From an uncultured Dehalococcoidia bacterium (lineage in GTDB: Bacteria > Chloroflexota > Dehalococcoidia > Lucifugimonadales > UBA3495), in NCBI GenBank assembly GCA_951813535.1, contig OX638345.1, positions 1,005,029 to 1,069,028 on the forward strand: a stretch of 64,000 nt of DNA. The letters are read 5' to 3'. Position numbers and translations under genes: made by a program. Below are positions 18,774 through 29,002 of the stretch, one piece after another (within the stretch, counting starts at the first letter, position 1; every line of letters begins with the position of its first letter). The notes beneath the pieces are model-generated. The model did not search any database and was not told the origin of the DNA. It was given only the letters and a program-made list of their open reading frames with translations.

Positions 18774-20579
18774 TTACCAGCCCCGATCGAGTCGAACCCT
18801 CGAGCTTTCGTGCGCCAGCACTATCAACGCGCCTTTCGCTCGCGTCATGCCCAGGTACAATCTGGGCAGCGCCACGTCCGTATCGTACGAAGTAGGAACC
18901 TCAATGCCCTCAGGAAGGCCACTGTCCACGATTATCACAACGTCACTTTCCATCCCGGCGAAATTCGTGACGTAGTATGCCCTGAGCCAACCCTCCCTTT
19001 CGGGTGCAGGTCCTTTTTCGTCCGAGTAGACCCACAGGGGGGAACCGCCAAACTGACGTCCATGGTGACGGTCATAGGGGATGTCAGTGATCACCGCGAT
19101 CTGTTGCACGCCGACACCCTCCGAACGCAACCGCCCGATTTCATCGTTCAACAAGTCTGCGGCCTCCCTGCCGTCTCGCCAGTAGCGGTACACCACCGAT
19201 GGTCCCTGCACCCGAGAGGGTAGCAGGGCCGGAGCGTCCTGTCCCACCAGTCCTGCGGCGGCCTCCGCGATTGGCTCAGTGTTCCGGCAATTCCGGGCCA
19301 ATGGAATTGACTCCGTCCAGCCTTTCCGACAAATGTCTCGCAGGTGATCTTTCGCGTCCGCCCAACCCGGGGGTGCCGACACCTCCTGTCCGGCGGCAAT
19401 CCGGTTGTTTTCCACCAACCAGTTCTGAAAAGTAAAATCCCCGAACATGGCCCACCGGCCTTCGGAAAGCCCGCCTTTCAGCGCCAGATCCAAGATGTTC
19501 AGTTCCGCTTTACGGTTGAAGTATTGGAGTTCGTCCACAACCAGGTAGTCCCACTTGCCGCTCTGGCGCTCCAGCAACTCAACAGATTCCAAGGCATATC
19601 GCTCAAGGATCTCATCACACTCATCATCCTGGCCGGGCCCGACGCGGGACATTTCCGAAGTGTACCGGTCCAACGTCGCGTGAGGCACTTTGGCGCTGTT
19701 AACCAAAGCGTCGAAGGCGCTACCCACCGCGTCCAGCCCCGGCAACTGTCCTCGGAGCCAGTAGGCAAGAACCGTATTGGCGCACACCACTGCAACGCGG
19801 TCACCCGCCCGTTGCCTCGTTCTGGCCAATTGCACTGCCAGCATCGTCTTTCCCGTACCGGCAGCGCCTTCAAAAAGCACCCGTTCATTCCTGACCTTTC
19901 CCGCACCATCCTGAGCCAGCCGCAACGCCGCGAACTGCTCCTCGGTGAGCTCCAGCAACTCGCTGTCTATCCGGTTCAGATCAGGGCCCAACGTCCAAGC
20001 GTACCTCATTGCGACATCGGGCATCAACCGACCACGAACGCGGTCTAACGTGGCTACTGTGGGCTTGATCCGGCTCCGTCTGCGAGCGACCTGACGGGCG
20101 AAGTCCGCCAACCGCTGGACCAGCTCACCTTCCTTTTGGACTACGCCCGCGTCATAAAACTGTCGCGCCTCTGGCTTTCGCACACCCGACGGCCACTCTG
20201 CATCGGTAAAGACCACAGCGTATTCCAGGGGAAGGTTGCGGACCCTGTGGTCGCCCGGAAACTCGGCGTTCAAATAGTCCTTCAAGGCGAACATCGCTTG
20301 GTTCGCTTGGAACAATGGCGGTTCGACCCGCCGCTGACCGTGGAGATGCCATTCACCCTCGTGGACGGAATAGACGCCCCCTTTCACCTCCAGGCAAATC
20401 ACGGCCTGGTCGGGGATCATTACGAGGAAGTCGATCTCCCTGGGATTGCCGCCTGGGACTGGAACAGATACCGATTGCAGTACTACCCAAGCCCTTGGGC
20501 CCCGTTGGAGCTGTTTGAAAACAATTTGCTCCGAACGTGGTGCGCTTTCCCTGATCTGTGTCGGCATCATCTTGGACAT
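18774..20579 (-). CDS. NERD nuclease-like domain fused to a superfamily-1 helicase
   Basis: 601 residues. The N-terminal NERD domain (PREIDFLVMIPDQAVICLEVKGG, about residues 45-67) has the D…ExK signature of restriction-like nucleases. The helicase part has Walker A FEGAAGTGKTML near 247, motif II DYLVVDELQYFN, motif III-like WAMFGDFTFQNW, and GMESDVVIIVDSG then LYLGMTRAKGAL as motifs V-VI. NERD plus helicase proteins are found in several defence contexts, and a single-protein nuclease-helicase (Nhi) acts on phage DNA; this one has the same general make-up but I cannot say it is Nhi. It lies 74 bp after the HEPN gene and upstream of a second HEPN gene, suggesting one system. Confidence 0.82.
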   Translation of the reverse strand: MSKMMPTQIRESAPRSEQIVFKQLQRGPRAWVVLQSVSVPVPGGNPREIDFLVMIPDQAVICLEVKGGVYSVHEGEWHLHGQRRVEPPLFQANQAMFALKDYLNAEFPGDHRVRNLPLEYAVVFTDAEWPSGVRKPEARQFYDAGVVQKEGELVQRLADFARQVARRRSRIKPTVATLDRVRGRLMPDVAMRYAWTLGPDLNRIDSELLELTEEQFAALRLAQDGAGKVRNERVLFEGAAGTGKTMLAVQLARTRQRAGDRVAVVCANTVLAYWLRGQLPGLDAVGSAFDALVNSAKVPHATLDRYTSEMSRVGPGQDDECDEILERYALESVELLERQSGKWDYLVVDELQYFNRKAELNILDLALKGGLSEGRWAMFGDFTFQNWLVENNRIAAGQEVSAPPGWADAKDHLRDICRKGWTESIPLARNCRNTEPIAEAAAGLVGQDAPALLPSRVQGPSVVYRYWRDGREAADLLNDEIGRLRSEGVGVQQIAVITDIPYDRHHGRQFGGSPLWVYSDEKGPAPEREGWLRAYYVTNFAGMESDVVIIVDSGLPEGIEVPTSYDTDVALPRLYLGMTRAKGALIVLAHESSRVRLDRGW

Positions 20580-20652
20580 ACGCGTTTCCTGCTCGAGCTA
20601 TCTGCCATTTTCTGGGTTGACCGGGAACACAAACCATGCCTTCGCCGGTACG

Positions 20653-21267
20653 TCAATGGCTAGGGTGGTGGTCAGCGGTCGCCTCGAAATGCCCCATATT
20701 TTCCATGGTACGGACCAGCGTGTTGAACGCTGGCACGAAGACCCTGTCAACAGCGGGGAAGTCCCTCCTGCGTCGGTTCTCAATGTATGAATGAGCGTCT
20801 CGGTTTCTGATGGCCTGAGTGAAGTACTTGTAAGCCGCCTTCAACTTTTTGCTTTCAGCATCTGGAATCCCCCGATGCCGGGCCAACTTATCCACTTCGC
20901 ATCTCCAAATGTCGCCCAGAGTCCCATACCCACCACCTGGCCCCTGTTGGGGTTTCAATACCTCGTCTACCCAGGTTGCGTTATCCGTGTTCCACAAATA
21001 CATAGGGTAATCGAGGTTTTGCGGTTTTCCCTGTAACAATCCATTGCAGACTAATGCTGCCTTCGCCAAGTTCTCCGCGCCAACTGAAAACCATACCCAT
21101 GCCATGTACCGGCCGAAATCCGAGTCGAAGTTGTTTTTCCAGTACGCCTCGACCCAATCCTCATCGGTTTCGCCAACGAAGGCGTGTTCCCCGTACCGCA
21201 CTAGCCGGCTCCTCTCCAACAAGGTCCTGCCAGCCCGAAATAGATTCCCACATTCGTTGTGGATCAT
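20653..21267 (-). CDS. HEPN-type protein, first gene of the HEPN-NERD operon
   Basis: 204 residues with an excellent ribosome site (GGAGGTGTCGAC before the ATG at 21267). It is mostly helical. FSVGAENLAKAALVCNG (about 59-75) resembles the first conserved HEPN helix, and FTQAIRNRDAHSYIENRRRRDF (about 150-171) contains the RxxxxH motif RNRDAH. The predicted activity is metal-independent RNA cleavage. It is followed 74 bp later by the NERD-helicase gene on the same strand. The family call rests on motif and helix pattern. Confidence 0.65.
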   Translation of the reverse strand: MIHNECGNLFRAGRTLLERSRLVRYGEHAFVGETDEDWVEAYWKNNFDSDFGRYMAWVWFSVGAENLAKAALVCNGLLQGKPQNLDYPMYLWNTDNATWVDEVLKPQQGPGGGYGTLGDIWRCEVDKLARHRGIPDAESKKLKAAYKYFTQAIRNRDAHSYIENRRRRDFPAVDRVFVPAFNTLVRTMENMGHFEATADHHPSH

Positions 21268-21812
21268 GTCGACACCTCCAAGGTTGCGAATCGGTCCTGC
21301 TCCCGCGAACCCCTGCCATCCCAGGCTACAGATGACGCCTATATTCGTAGGCGCATTGCCTCAAATCAATTGTTACCGACATTCGCTCGCATCAAGCCTC
21401 CTGACGGACCCAGCCACGAGATTCGGGAGAGCTGGCACCCACGTTGGAAAGACCCCTCGCAACGCATCGGCGAACCCGATTTGCCCGCGTGCCTTGCCGA
21501 CGGCCTCCGTCTTACTGATACCCAATCTGGTGCGCGCAAGGGTCATTACGTAAATCGCTCCGTGCGGGGATCCCGTCCACCAGGCTCACGCCGGATTTCG
21601 CCGCCCCGTTTTGAACCCTCACGATTACGGATACACCACACCGTCCAGCCTCGGGTCATCGCTCCAGCCGTCCATGGCTCTCCCAGCGAGACGCATCCGT
21701 CGTCGCCATGCCTCACCAGACACATTCAACTTAGCGGGGATCATTTTGATACCGGATTGAACCGGTCCCAAACGCCTTTCACCCACGTTCTTCCTGCAGA
21801 TCTCTCCGGCTC
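21268..21812. other. Gene-poor region upstream of the HEPN operon
   Basis: 545 bp. Open stretches on the plus strand show no motif and look like non-coding sequence. It should contain the promoter of the HEPN-NERD operon near its left end. Confidence 0.4.
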
Positions 21813-22082
21813 CTATTCACAGTAGCGAACGTAGTCTGCCCTGATCTTCGCCATCGTGACCTCGCCCCGCTCCAGTTGGTCACGCAACCGTTCCTCCACC
21901 GCCTCGGCGCTCAACGCAACAGTCCCGCTGGCGCTGGGCATGTTCAGCCGGTGCAGGGCGGTGTTGGCGTCTACCATGCATCGGGCGTACCTGCGCACCA
22001 TCCTGTCGTCGTCGTCCACCCCGCGGGCCAGCAGGGTCCAAAGGACGATAATTAGCAGCAGCGCGTTCCACAGCCGATGCAC
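21813..22082 (-). CDS. Small membrane-anchored protein, unknown
   Basis: 89 residues from a GTG at 22082, preceded by GGGAGAA (a TTG at 22097 is the alternative). An N-terminal membrane helix (LWNALLLIIVLWTLLARG) is followed by a charged helical domain (YARCMVDANTALHRL…EAVEERLRDQLERGEV). No family is recognised. It lies 36 bp after the gene at 22119 on the same strand, so they may be co-transcribed. Confidence 0.5.
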   Translation of the reverse strand: MHRLWNALLLIIVLWTLLARGVDDDDRMVRRYARCMVDANTALHRLNMPSASGTVALSAEAVEERLRDQLERGEVTMAKIRADYVRYCE

Positions 22083-22118
22083 AGTTGGTTCTCCCAAGCG
22101 CCCAACGACGGGGATCCA

Positions 22119-22652
22119 TCAAGGGTGCTCCGAGCCCTCGGCCGGCTGATCCGGAACCCTCTCGCCAAACATCCAGGCAGCTGCCACCGCCGCGAAGTCG
22201 GGATCGACGAAGTAGCTCTGCAGCGGGCTGTTGCCCACCACCGGCCGGGAAAGCGTCATACCCCGTTCCCGCTGGAACCTCCGCAGCGCGTGGCCCATCC
22301 GCATCACCAACGAGCGCAGCTCCGCCGGCGTCAGGTCGGCCCGTTGGCAAAGTGCACGTCGGTGGATGCCCGCTGTACCGGCCTGCCACACGCAGAGCGC
22401 CATACGCCTGGCCACAGCGTCCAGCCTCGCCGTGAAGTCGGCGGCCAACTCCTCCGTCCAGCCGCCCGACGGTGGCGCCGGGGAGATTTCCGCCGCCGAA
22501 CGCTCCAACACGGGGTTGGTCTCCGACCGATCCTGCCCCATGGCGAGAATCTGTTCCCCATCAGGAACACGGACGGTTGCGCCGCCCATATGGTCCAAGA
22601 CCCGGACTACCTCGTCAACATCACCCGCCACTTCCACTCGTATCCACACCAT
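22119..22652 (-). CDS. Hypothetical protein with a possible helix-turn-helix region
   Basis: 177 residues from the ATG at 22652, which follows GGAGCGAAC; an earlier start at 22697 is possible. The N-terminus is a short beta-type domain (VWIRVEVAGDVDEVVRVL). The middle (GIHRRALCQRADLTPAELRSLVMRMGHAL) looks like a winged-helix DNA-binding segment and the C-terminus (YFVDPDFAAVAAAW) resembles the end of a wing. A regulatory role is plausible but unproven. Confidence 0.55.
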   Translation of the reverse strand: MVWIRVEVAGDVDEVVRVLDHMGGATVRVPDGEQILAMGQDRSETNPVLERSAAEISPAPPSGGWTEELAADFTARLDAVARRMALCVWQAGTAGIHRRALCQRADLTPAELRSLVMRMGHALRRFQRERGMTLSRPVVGNSPLQSYFVDPDFAAVAAAWMFGERVPDQPAEGSEHP

Positions 22653-22950
22653 ACTGTTCGCTCCGTTGCGCCGGACGGACGGCATCGCGTCAACCACCGT
22701 TGATTTTGCGCCGTTGACTATAACCCGCGTCGCCCGTGCTCGCCCACCGCCATGGGTCTCAACGAGGCGATTTCGTCACTCCGCCGAGTCGCCCGACTGG
22801 TGTCATTGTCGAACTTCTCTGCCGGGCGCGGTTGGTCTGATCGGGGACAACCGTTGGTTACCCACGGCTTCAGCGTTGACGTGCCCCATACGACGGGCGG
22901 CGATTTGCGTGATGTCATATCATGGCCCCAGTCTCACCCGGGAGACCAGC

Positions 22951-23792
22951 ATGGGCAGTTGTCGATATTGCGGCCGCGGCACCGGTTGGTTTCACACCAG
23001 CCATCCTGGGCGCCGGGATGCCCACCGCAGTGGCCTCGCCCGGATGTTTGACCTGGTGACCCGGGCCGCCGAACGTCCCGAGTTCACGGAGCAGCGCGTC
23101 CTGCAGATCCTGGCCAGGCTGGCCCAAGAATACTACGTGCCCGACGATGACCTTCCCGCGGTGTTCACGGCCGGGCGGTGCTGCGGCTGCTGGGCGACAC
23201 GGGCATCGATCTGGACCGGGAGGCCGCCCCCCTGCGCTGCGCTCTCCACTTCGACCTGGACGACGGCGAGCTGGATCGCCACGGGATGCTGCGCCAATTC
23301 ATCCAGGGAACGGCCATCGCGGCGTCGGCCGCCGGCCTTATGCCCCACCGGATGACCTTCCCCGACGCCGTCGTGACATCCCTGGGCCTGGACCGATCAG
23401 AGCCACCGGTATGGCTCTTTGACGATGCGGAGTACCGCCTGGGCCCTCTGCCAGCGGATCGGGCCGAGACCATCACTGGAGGGGCGCCGGTCGGTCGGAC
23501 ATTGCGCTATTACCCGCCGCAGCTATTCGTGGGTCGCGAGGCGCCAGGCGACGGCTGGGAGACCGTCGCCACCGCCCGGATGGCGCTGACCAGCCACAGC
23601 CTGCTTCTGCGCGGCTCTACAACCGACGCCACGCTGTCCTACGGCGACGTGCATCGATGGGAGCCCTACCGGGACGGCATCGGCGCCGTCGTGTCACGGC
23701 CGGACCAGCCGGAACGGCTGGCGGTCTTCCAGAACGGCGACGGCTGGTTCACCCACAACCTCGTTCGCAACCTGGCGGCATTGGCCCCATGA
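22951..23792 (+). pseudogene. Zinc-ribbon hypothetical protein, frameshifted
   Basis: Begins MGSCRYCGRGTGWFHTSH and continues LARMFDLVTRAAERPEF…DLPAVF to about 23165. The frame then shifts and goes on as AVLRLLGDTGIDLD…, RRWEP-type sheet sequence and VRNLAALAP, ending at 23792. The N-terminal CxxC (with no clear second pair) and the domain order match a conserved bacterial family of unknown function as far as I can judge. A single-base indel in GTTCACGGCCGGGCGG explains the break; a sequencing error is possible. Confidence 0.65.
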
Positions 23793-24326
23793 CCGCAGGT
23801 CGTTATGGGAACCCGCAGTTCAGTCCCTCAGATTCCGCGCGATCTCGGCAGGCTCGGGAACACACCATCAAGGGCCTCAGCAATACGTACCACTGTGGCG
23901 GAGCAAAACCGGGTGGGTGCCGGCATCCGTTGACGGCGTTCCTGGCGCTGGACGATGTCGAGCCGGTCGATGTCTTCGTCGCCGGCCATGGAATTCACGG
24001 CGTCGTCTATGACGGCAACGGCGTTGGACACCGCGAAACTGCAGGGCAGTTCGTTGGAGCAGGGATGGATCTGCACAATATCTCCACTAAAACCGCCCAA
24101 TAATTCACGCACTTTTCACATCGGTGGACTACCCTGAACATAATGCGTCAAATAAGACGTGGGCATGGGCTCGCCCGACCGGTCGGTGGGTTCGATGTCA
24201 TCCACGGCATAACGTGGATGAGGTGAGTGGTTCGTGTGGCGTCGCTGGGTCAGTGGGTGTCGTCCGATGGTGACGCTGCGCGAACACAATAACTACGTAG
24301 ACGTTCATGAGAATTAGAGGAGCGTC
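23793..24326. other. Intergenic region with a perfect palindrome
   Basis: No supported gene; a minus-strand open stretch at 23828-24112 has no recognisable motif. CATCCACG (24199-24206) and CGTGGATG (24213-24220) form a perfect 8-bp inverted repeat about 110 bp before the membrane-protein gene at 24327 and could be an operator. Confidence 0.45.
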
Positions 24327-24749
24327 ATGTCTTACGTCCTTCGCGTCGCAGCGGCTTACGTCGTACTGGTCGGCGTGGCCGTTGCCGTCCATTTCATCAT
24401 CACGCCGTTCTACCATGTTGGTGGCGCACCGTTCACGTTGTGGCACTACATGAACTGGTTCATCGCGCCTGCGGTGCTCGTCATGGTGGTGGCGAGCTAC
24501 GCCAGCAAGCGCCGGATGGGCGGCGAAGGGGCGGTGGACCTGAAGCGGTATCTCGAAGTCAACACGGTGTTCTACGGTTCGGTGGCTGCGGCCATCATCT
24601 ACTACTGGAACTGGGCGCTTTCGCTGTCGCCGGGCAATGTGCCGGACGGCCAGTTCTGGTCCGTGCTGGGCGCGGCGCTACCCATCTTGATGGTGGTTGC
24701 GGGCTTGCGGCTCTGGCGTACGCCCAAAGGGCACGGCGTTACCGATTGA
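24327..24749 (+). CDS. Four-helix integral membrane protein, unknown
   Basis: 140 residues with a good ribosome site (GAGGAGCGTC). There are four hydrophobic segments: residues 5-25 (LRVAAAYVVLVGVAVAVHFII), 44-60, 84-100 and 110-128. No known family motif. It is well formed and undamaged, in contrast to many neighbours. Function unknown. Confidence 0.7.
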   Translation: MSYVLRVAAAYVVLVGVAVAVHFIITPFYHVGGAPFTLWHYMNWFIAPAVLVMVVASYASKRRMGGEGAVDLKRYLEVNTVFYGSVAAAIIYYWNWALSLSPGNVPDGQFWSVLGAALPILMVVAGLRLWRTPKGHGVTD

Positions 24750-24984
24750 CGGGAAAGGTTGTCCAGCCGAGCCCCGGGCATCTTGAGCCGGTCATGAAAC
24801 CCACCGCCCCCATCGTTGGTGGCGGCCGGCGCCGTGGTGAGTTGGATCATGGCAGCGGGTGACGTGTTATTGGGCTGAGGCCAAAAGAAGTTGCGAAACT
24901 GTATGCTCGGTGTGTCAGGAGCAACAAGGGCGGCTGAAGGGTCCTGGTGCGACGCTTAATTGCTCACCTCAGATTGGGATTTAG

Positions 24985-26694
24985 CCCCAATCCACCGAAA
25001 GGATGAGTGTGGCGTCGTGGTGAGGCGATGAAAAAGTTCTCCCGGCTTCGGGGATAATGGTTTTTGAAACAGAAAACCACCCTGAAACAAGGAGCACCCA
25101 TCGGATGCTACCACGCAACGACCCTGATCGCATCCAAATCGCCTTCGATGATCACCGCCTGGTGGCCAATGCTGGGCTGATCCTGCCGGTCACTTTGGCC
25201 CATCATCTGGGACTGGGTGAGTTGGTGGGCAACCACGTTGACCTGGGAGATGCGCCGGGTCGGGCAAACTCGGGCGACAAGATGATGACCCTGGTGGCGT
25301 CGGCGCTGGCTGGCGGCGACTGCATCGACGATGCCGACGGGTTGCGCGCTGGTGGAACTGAGCAGCTACTGGGCTGCGTGGTCAAGGCGCCGTCCACGCT
25401 GGGCACCTTCCTGAGGAGTTTCCGCTGGGGCCATGTCCGCCAGTTGGATCGGGTGAGCCGGGAGGCACTGGCTCGCGCCTGGGCGGCTGGTGCGGGACCA
25501 GGTGATGATCCGTTGACCATCGACCTGGACTCCACCGTCTGCGAGACCTTTGGACTGGGCAAGGAGGGTGAGCAGCGCCACAACTACGCCGGCCAGCGGG
25601 GCTATCACCCGCTGCTGGCCGTGGCCGCGGGCACCGGAGAGGTGCTGATGTGTCGGCTGCGCCAGGGACGAGCCAACACCGCTCGGGGCGCCGTCCATTT
25701 CCTGCGGGAGACAGTGAGCCGGGTGCGCTACGCCGGAGCCACCGGGCCACTCACCCTGCGGGCCGACAGCGGCTTCTACACCCATGACATCGTCGCCGCC
25801 TGTCGCGATAAGAGTGTCCGCTTCTCCATCACCGTCCGCCAGCACCAGAGCGTGCGCAACAGCATTGAGGCCATTCCCGAGGCAGACTGGACGCCCATCC
25901 CGTATTGGATGGAGGGCGCCGCCGATGTGGCGGAGACAACTTATACCCCCTTCCAGAGTGAGCCCGACGCCACACCGGTGCAGCTCATCGTCCGCCGGGA
26001 CAAGCCCACGCCCGGCTCCCAACTTGCCCTGTTCGCCAACTACAGCTATCACGCCTTCATCACCGACCGAGCGGGCTACACCCTGGACCTCGAGGCCGAC
26101 CATCGCCGCCACGCCGAGATCGAGAACGCCATCCGCGATCTCAAGTACGGCGTGGGTCTCAACCACCTCCCTTCGGGCCGCTTCCCCGCCAACGCCGCCT
26201 GGCTGGCCGTGCAGGTCATGGCGCATAACCTGGCTCGCTGGACGACCCGCATCGGTCTGGGTGAGCCGGTGGCGACCACCAAAACCCTGCGGCGGCGCTT
26301 CTTCTCCCTGGCCGGACGGATCACCCGCAAGGCACGCCGTCTCACCCTGCACCTTCCCCAGGGCTGGTCCTGGCAAAACCAGTTCAACTCCGCCCTTTCC
26401 AGACTGCGTGCCCTGCCGCTCCCATCCTGACCGCGCCCATGGCGTCTGCCCGTCCACCGGACTACCCAACCACCTGCCGGATCTGCGCCAGGCTGGCCGC
26501 AGCGTGACTCCTGCTCCAATCTGGCCGATGATCTCGCCCGTCGCCACTGCTGCGGCACGTCAAAAATCCCCTTCGTCTCGCCGACAAACTCAGCACACCT
26601 CCCAATCTATCGGCACCAGCGCTCTGTAGTCTCGTTTCCACGCCGCTCATCCTTGGTCCAACCGGCACGGCTACACATCTTCGGTGGATTCGGG
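24985..26694 (+). mobile_element. IS1380-family insertion sequence, complete copy 2 (1,710 bp)
   Basis: Same length and ends as copy 1 (begins CCCCAATCCACCGA; ends TTCGGTGGATTCGGG). The flanks are TTTAG (24980-24984) and CTTAG (26695-26699), which agree at four of five bases (TTAG). The target gene, if any, is not recognised. Confidence 0.9.
25105..26430 (+). CDS. IS1380-family transposase (copy 2)
   Basis: 441 residues from the ATG at 25105 with AAGGAG upstream. Same catalytic regions as copy 1 (DLDSTVCETFG, LTLRADSGFYTHD, ADHRRHAEIENAIRDLKYG). Intact reading frame. Sequence differences from copy 1 are scattered, mostly silent, so the two copies are related but not identical. Confidence 0.93.
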   Translation: MLPRNDPDRIQIAFDDHRLVANAGLILPVTLAHHLGLGELVGNHVDLGDAPGRANSGDKMMTLVASALAGGDCIDDADGLRAGGTEQLLGCVVKAPSTLGTFLRSFRWGHVRQLDRVSREALARAWAAGAGPGDDPLTIDLDSTVCETFGLGKEGEQRHNYAGQRGYHPLLAVAAGTGEVLMCRLRQGRANTARGAVHFLRETVSRVRYAGATGPLTLRADSGFYTHDIVAACRDKSVRFSITVRQHQSVRNSIEAIPEADWTPIPYWMEGAADVAETTYTPFQSEPDATPVQLIVRRDKPTPGSQLALFANYSYHAFITDRAGYTLDLEADHRRHAEIENAIRDLKYGVGLNHLPSGRFPANAAWLAVQVMAHNLARWTTRIGLGEPVATTKTLRRRFFSLAGRITRKARRLTLHLPQGWSWQNQFNSALSRLRALPLPS

Positions 26695-26819
26695 CTTAGA
26701 CGCAACCCACACTCCGCTCCCCAGAACGGTATTGCGGATTTCCACCAGTTATTAGGATAGGGCCTTAGTCAAAGCAGGCCAATCCGCTGGTGCGTTTTGA
26801 CATGTCGACCGTCAGTTCA

Positions 26820-27263
26820 TCAGTAATCTGGAGGCTCCACCGTGATGGCCAGTTCCTGGTAGCGGCAGAAAGCGTTGGCCAGTTGCGTCTGTCGAGGGGA
26901 ATGGCACTCCGGACTGAACAGTTCGGGAGATCCCACCGGAATGCAGATGCAACGCGCCCGGGAGGTGGCCACGTTCAGGCGGTTCAGGCTGTAGAGAAAC
27001 TCCATGCCGTGAGGAGCCTCTTCAGGAGTCGAGGTAGCCATGGAATAGATGACGACCGGAGCTTCCTGCCCCTGAAACTTGTCGACCGTGCCAACGCTGG
27101 CTCCGGGCAACCGTTCCTGTATTTTGAACACCTGGGCGTTGTAGGGAGCGATGATGAGCACATCCGATCGTTTGATTGGGCGCTCATTGCCCTCGTGATC
27201 GACCCAGCGTGAATGTCCATAGGTCAAACCACAGACCAAGCTCCGTCGTGCCGTCAGCACCAT
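26820..27263 (-). pseudogene. DNA2/UvrD-type helicase, C-terminal remnant
   Basis: 147 residues carry VLIIAPYNAQVFKIQERLP, GTVDKFQGQEAPVVIYSM and YSLNRLNVATSRARC, which are motifs IV to VI of superfamily-1 DNA2/NAM7-type helicases. The helicase in this class is often fused to a RecB-like nuclease. The N-terminal ATPase half, with Walker A and B, is missing, so this is a 3' fragment. Its 5' boundary falls near 27263, where the downstream frame becomes unrelated. Confidence 0.85.
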
Positions 27264-27601
27264 CGCAGGGTTGTCGCCGCGGTTCCCAGCACGTCGCCGC
27301 CTGTTCCGAAACCACGCCGGCGGAATGTCCGCCCGGCGCGGTTTGCGGCTGGATTGTCGCCACGCTGGACGGCGTCGCTCCTGAGGGGGCGGCAGTAGTC
27401 ACAGCGCTGGAGACCGTGCCAACGGGTTTCCCATCACACCGACTTCCTACGAGGTGACCAGTACGGGTCTGATCAGGCTGACGCTGCGGAACATCAGCGG
27501 TCAACCGGTAGCCCAAGATCAGCGGTGGCCGACGGTCGTGACGTTGGCGTTCGGCCTCGGCGCCTTGTGCATGGCTCACGCCGTACCGTACCATTGAAAA
27601 T
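27264..27601. other. Relic region between helicase remnant and hen1
   Basis: The plus strand reads in broken frames a secreted-protein-like tail (AVCGWIVATLDGVAPEG, then TSTGLIRLTLRNISGQPV), which I cannot assign. No intact gene. The hen1 promoter should lie near the right end. Confidence 0.35.
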
Positions 27602-29002
27602 ATGCTGCTCACCATTTCCACCACGCATCGTCCCGCGACGGACCTCGGATATCTGCTGCACAAGAACCCCGGCCGCTTCCAGTCGTTCACGCTGCCCTTC
27701 GGCAGGGCCGAGGTGTTTTATCCGGTGGCGGAGGCGGAGCGCTGCACCGCCGCCCTGCTGCTGGATATTGACCCGGTGGGTTTGGTGCGTCGCAAAGCCG
27801 GCTCGTCCAACTCCGCCGGCTGGCTGCAGCAGTACGTAAACGACCGCCCCTACGTCGCCTCGTCGCATCTCAGCGTGGCGATTGCTTCGGTGTTCAACAG
27901 CGCGCTGGCCGGCAACAGCCGGGAACGGCCGGAGTTGGCAAAACAGGCAATACCCCTGGAGGCCCAACTGGCCACGCTGCCGTCGCGGGAGGGAGCCGGG
28001 CTGATACGCCAGCTGTTTGAACCCTTGGGCTACGTCGTTGATATCCAGGAACACCCGCTGGATGTCGACTTTCCAGAGTGGGGCGCCAGCCCATGCTTCG
28101 GCGTGGGCCTCAAGGGAACGGTCAGGCTGCAGGACTTGCTGGCGCACCTCTACGTATTGCTGCCGGTGCTGGATGACGCCAAGCACTACTGGGTCGGCGA
28201 CGACGAGGTTGACAAGCTGCTGCGGTTCGGCGCGGGATGGCTGGGCGAGCATCCACACCATGAGCTGATCTCCACGCGATACCTGAAGCGCCAGCGCAGC
28301 CTGGTTCGCCAGGCGATGGCCCAACTGTCCGATGATGGTCAGGCCGACCCCGACGCTTCGACCGAACGCGGCCAGCACGATGAGGAACGGCTCGAGAATC
28401 CCCTCCGGTTGGGAGAGCAGCGTATCCAGGCGGTGCTCGCCGCCCTGCGGGAGGTCGGCGCGACCACGGTACTGGACCTGGGCTGCGGCGAGGGCAATCT
28501 GCTGCGCGAGTTGCTCAGGGAACCCGCCTTTCGTTCAATCACCGGAATGGACGTCTCGCACCGCGCGCTGGAAACGGCCCACGCCCGCCTGCGGCTGGAC
28601 ACACTCCCCGCCGCGCAGAGGGAGAGGGTCGCACTGCTCCACGGGTCGCTCACCTATCAGGACCAACGGTTGGCCGGTTACGACGCGGCGGTAGGCATGG
28701 AGGTCATCGAGCATATCGACCCGCCCCGGCTGGAAGCGTTCGAGGCTGTCGTGTTCGCCGGGGCGCAGCCCGGCGCGGTGATCATCACCACGCCCAACTC
28801 CGAATACAACGCGCTGTTTGAAAACCTGCCGCCCGGCGAGTTCCGGCACCGGGACCACCGCTTCGAGTGGACCCGTCAGGAATTTCATGCCTGGGCCGGT
28901 GGAGTGGCGAAACGGCGACGCTACGACGTGCGTTTTCAGGACATCGGCCCCGAGCATCCCGTCCACGGCACGCCGACACAGATGGGGGTCTTCACCCGAT
29001 GA
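27602..29002 (+). CDS. hen1: Bacterial Hen1: 3'-terminal RNA ribose 2'-O-methyltransferase
   Basis: 466 residues. The N-terminal Hen1-L domain begins MLLTISTTHRPATDLGYLLHKNP and the C-terminal methyltransferase has TVLDLGCGEGNLLREL (SAM-binding) near residue 292 and AVGMEVIEHIDPPRLEAFE (the metal-binding EVIEH motif) near 365. The enzyme methylates the 2'-OH at the 3' end of cleaved RNA before ligation, protecting repaired tRNAs from being cut again by ribotoxins. Its TGA overlaps the pnkp start (ATGA), so the two are translationally coupled. Confidence 0.95.
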   Translation: MLLTISTTHRPATDLGYLLHKNPGRFQSFTLPFGRAEVFYPVAEAERCTAALLLDIDPVGLVRRKAGSSNSAGWLQQYVNDRPYVASSHLSVAIASVFNSALAGNSRERPELAKQAIPLEAQLATLPSREGAGLIRQLFEPLGYVVDIQEHPLDVDFPEWGASPCFGVGLKGTVRLQDLLAHLYVLLPVLDDAKHYWVGDDEVDKLLRFGAGWLGEHPHHELISTRYLKRQRSLVRQAMAQLSDDGQADPDASTERGQHDEERLENPLRLGEQRIQAVLAALREVGATTVLDLGCGEGNLLRELLREPAFRSITGMDVSHRALETAHARLRLDTLPAAQRERVALLHGSLTYQDQRLAGYDAAVGMEVIEHIDPPRLEAFEAVVFAGAQPGAVIITTPNSEYNALFENLPPGEFRHRDHRFEWTRQEFHAWAGGVAKRRRYDVRFQDIGPEHPVHGTPTQMGVFTR

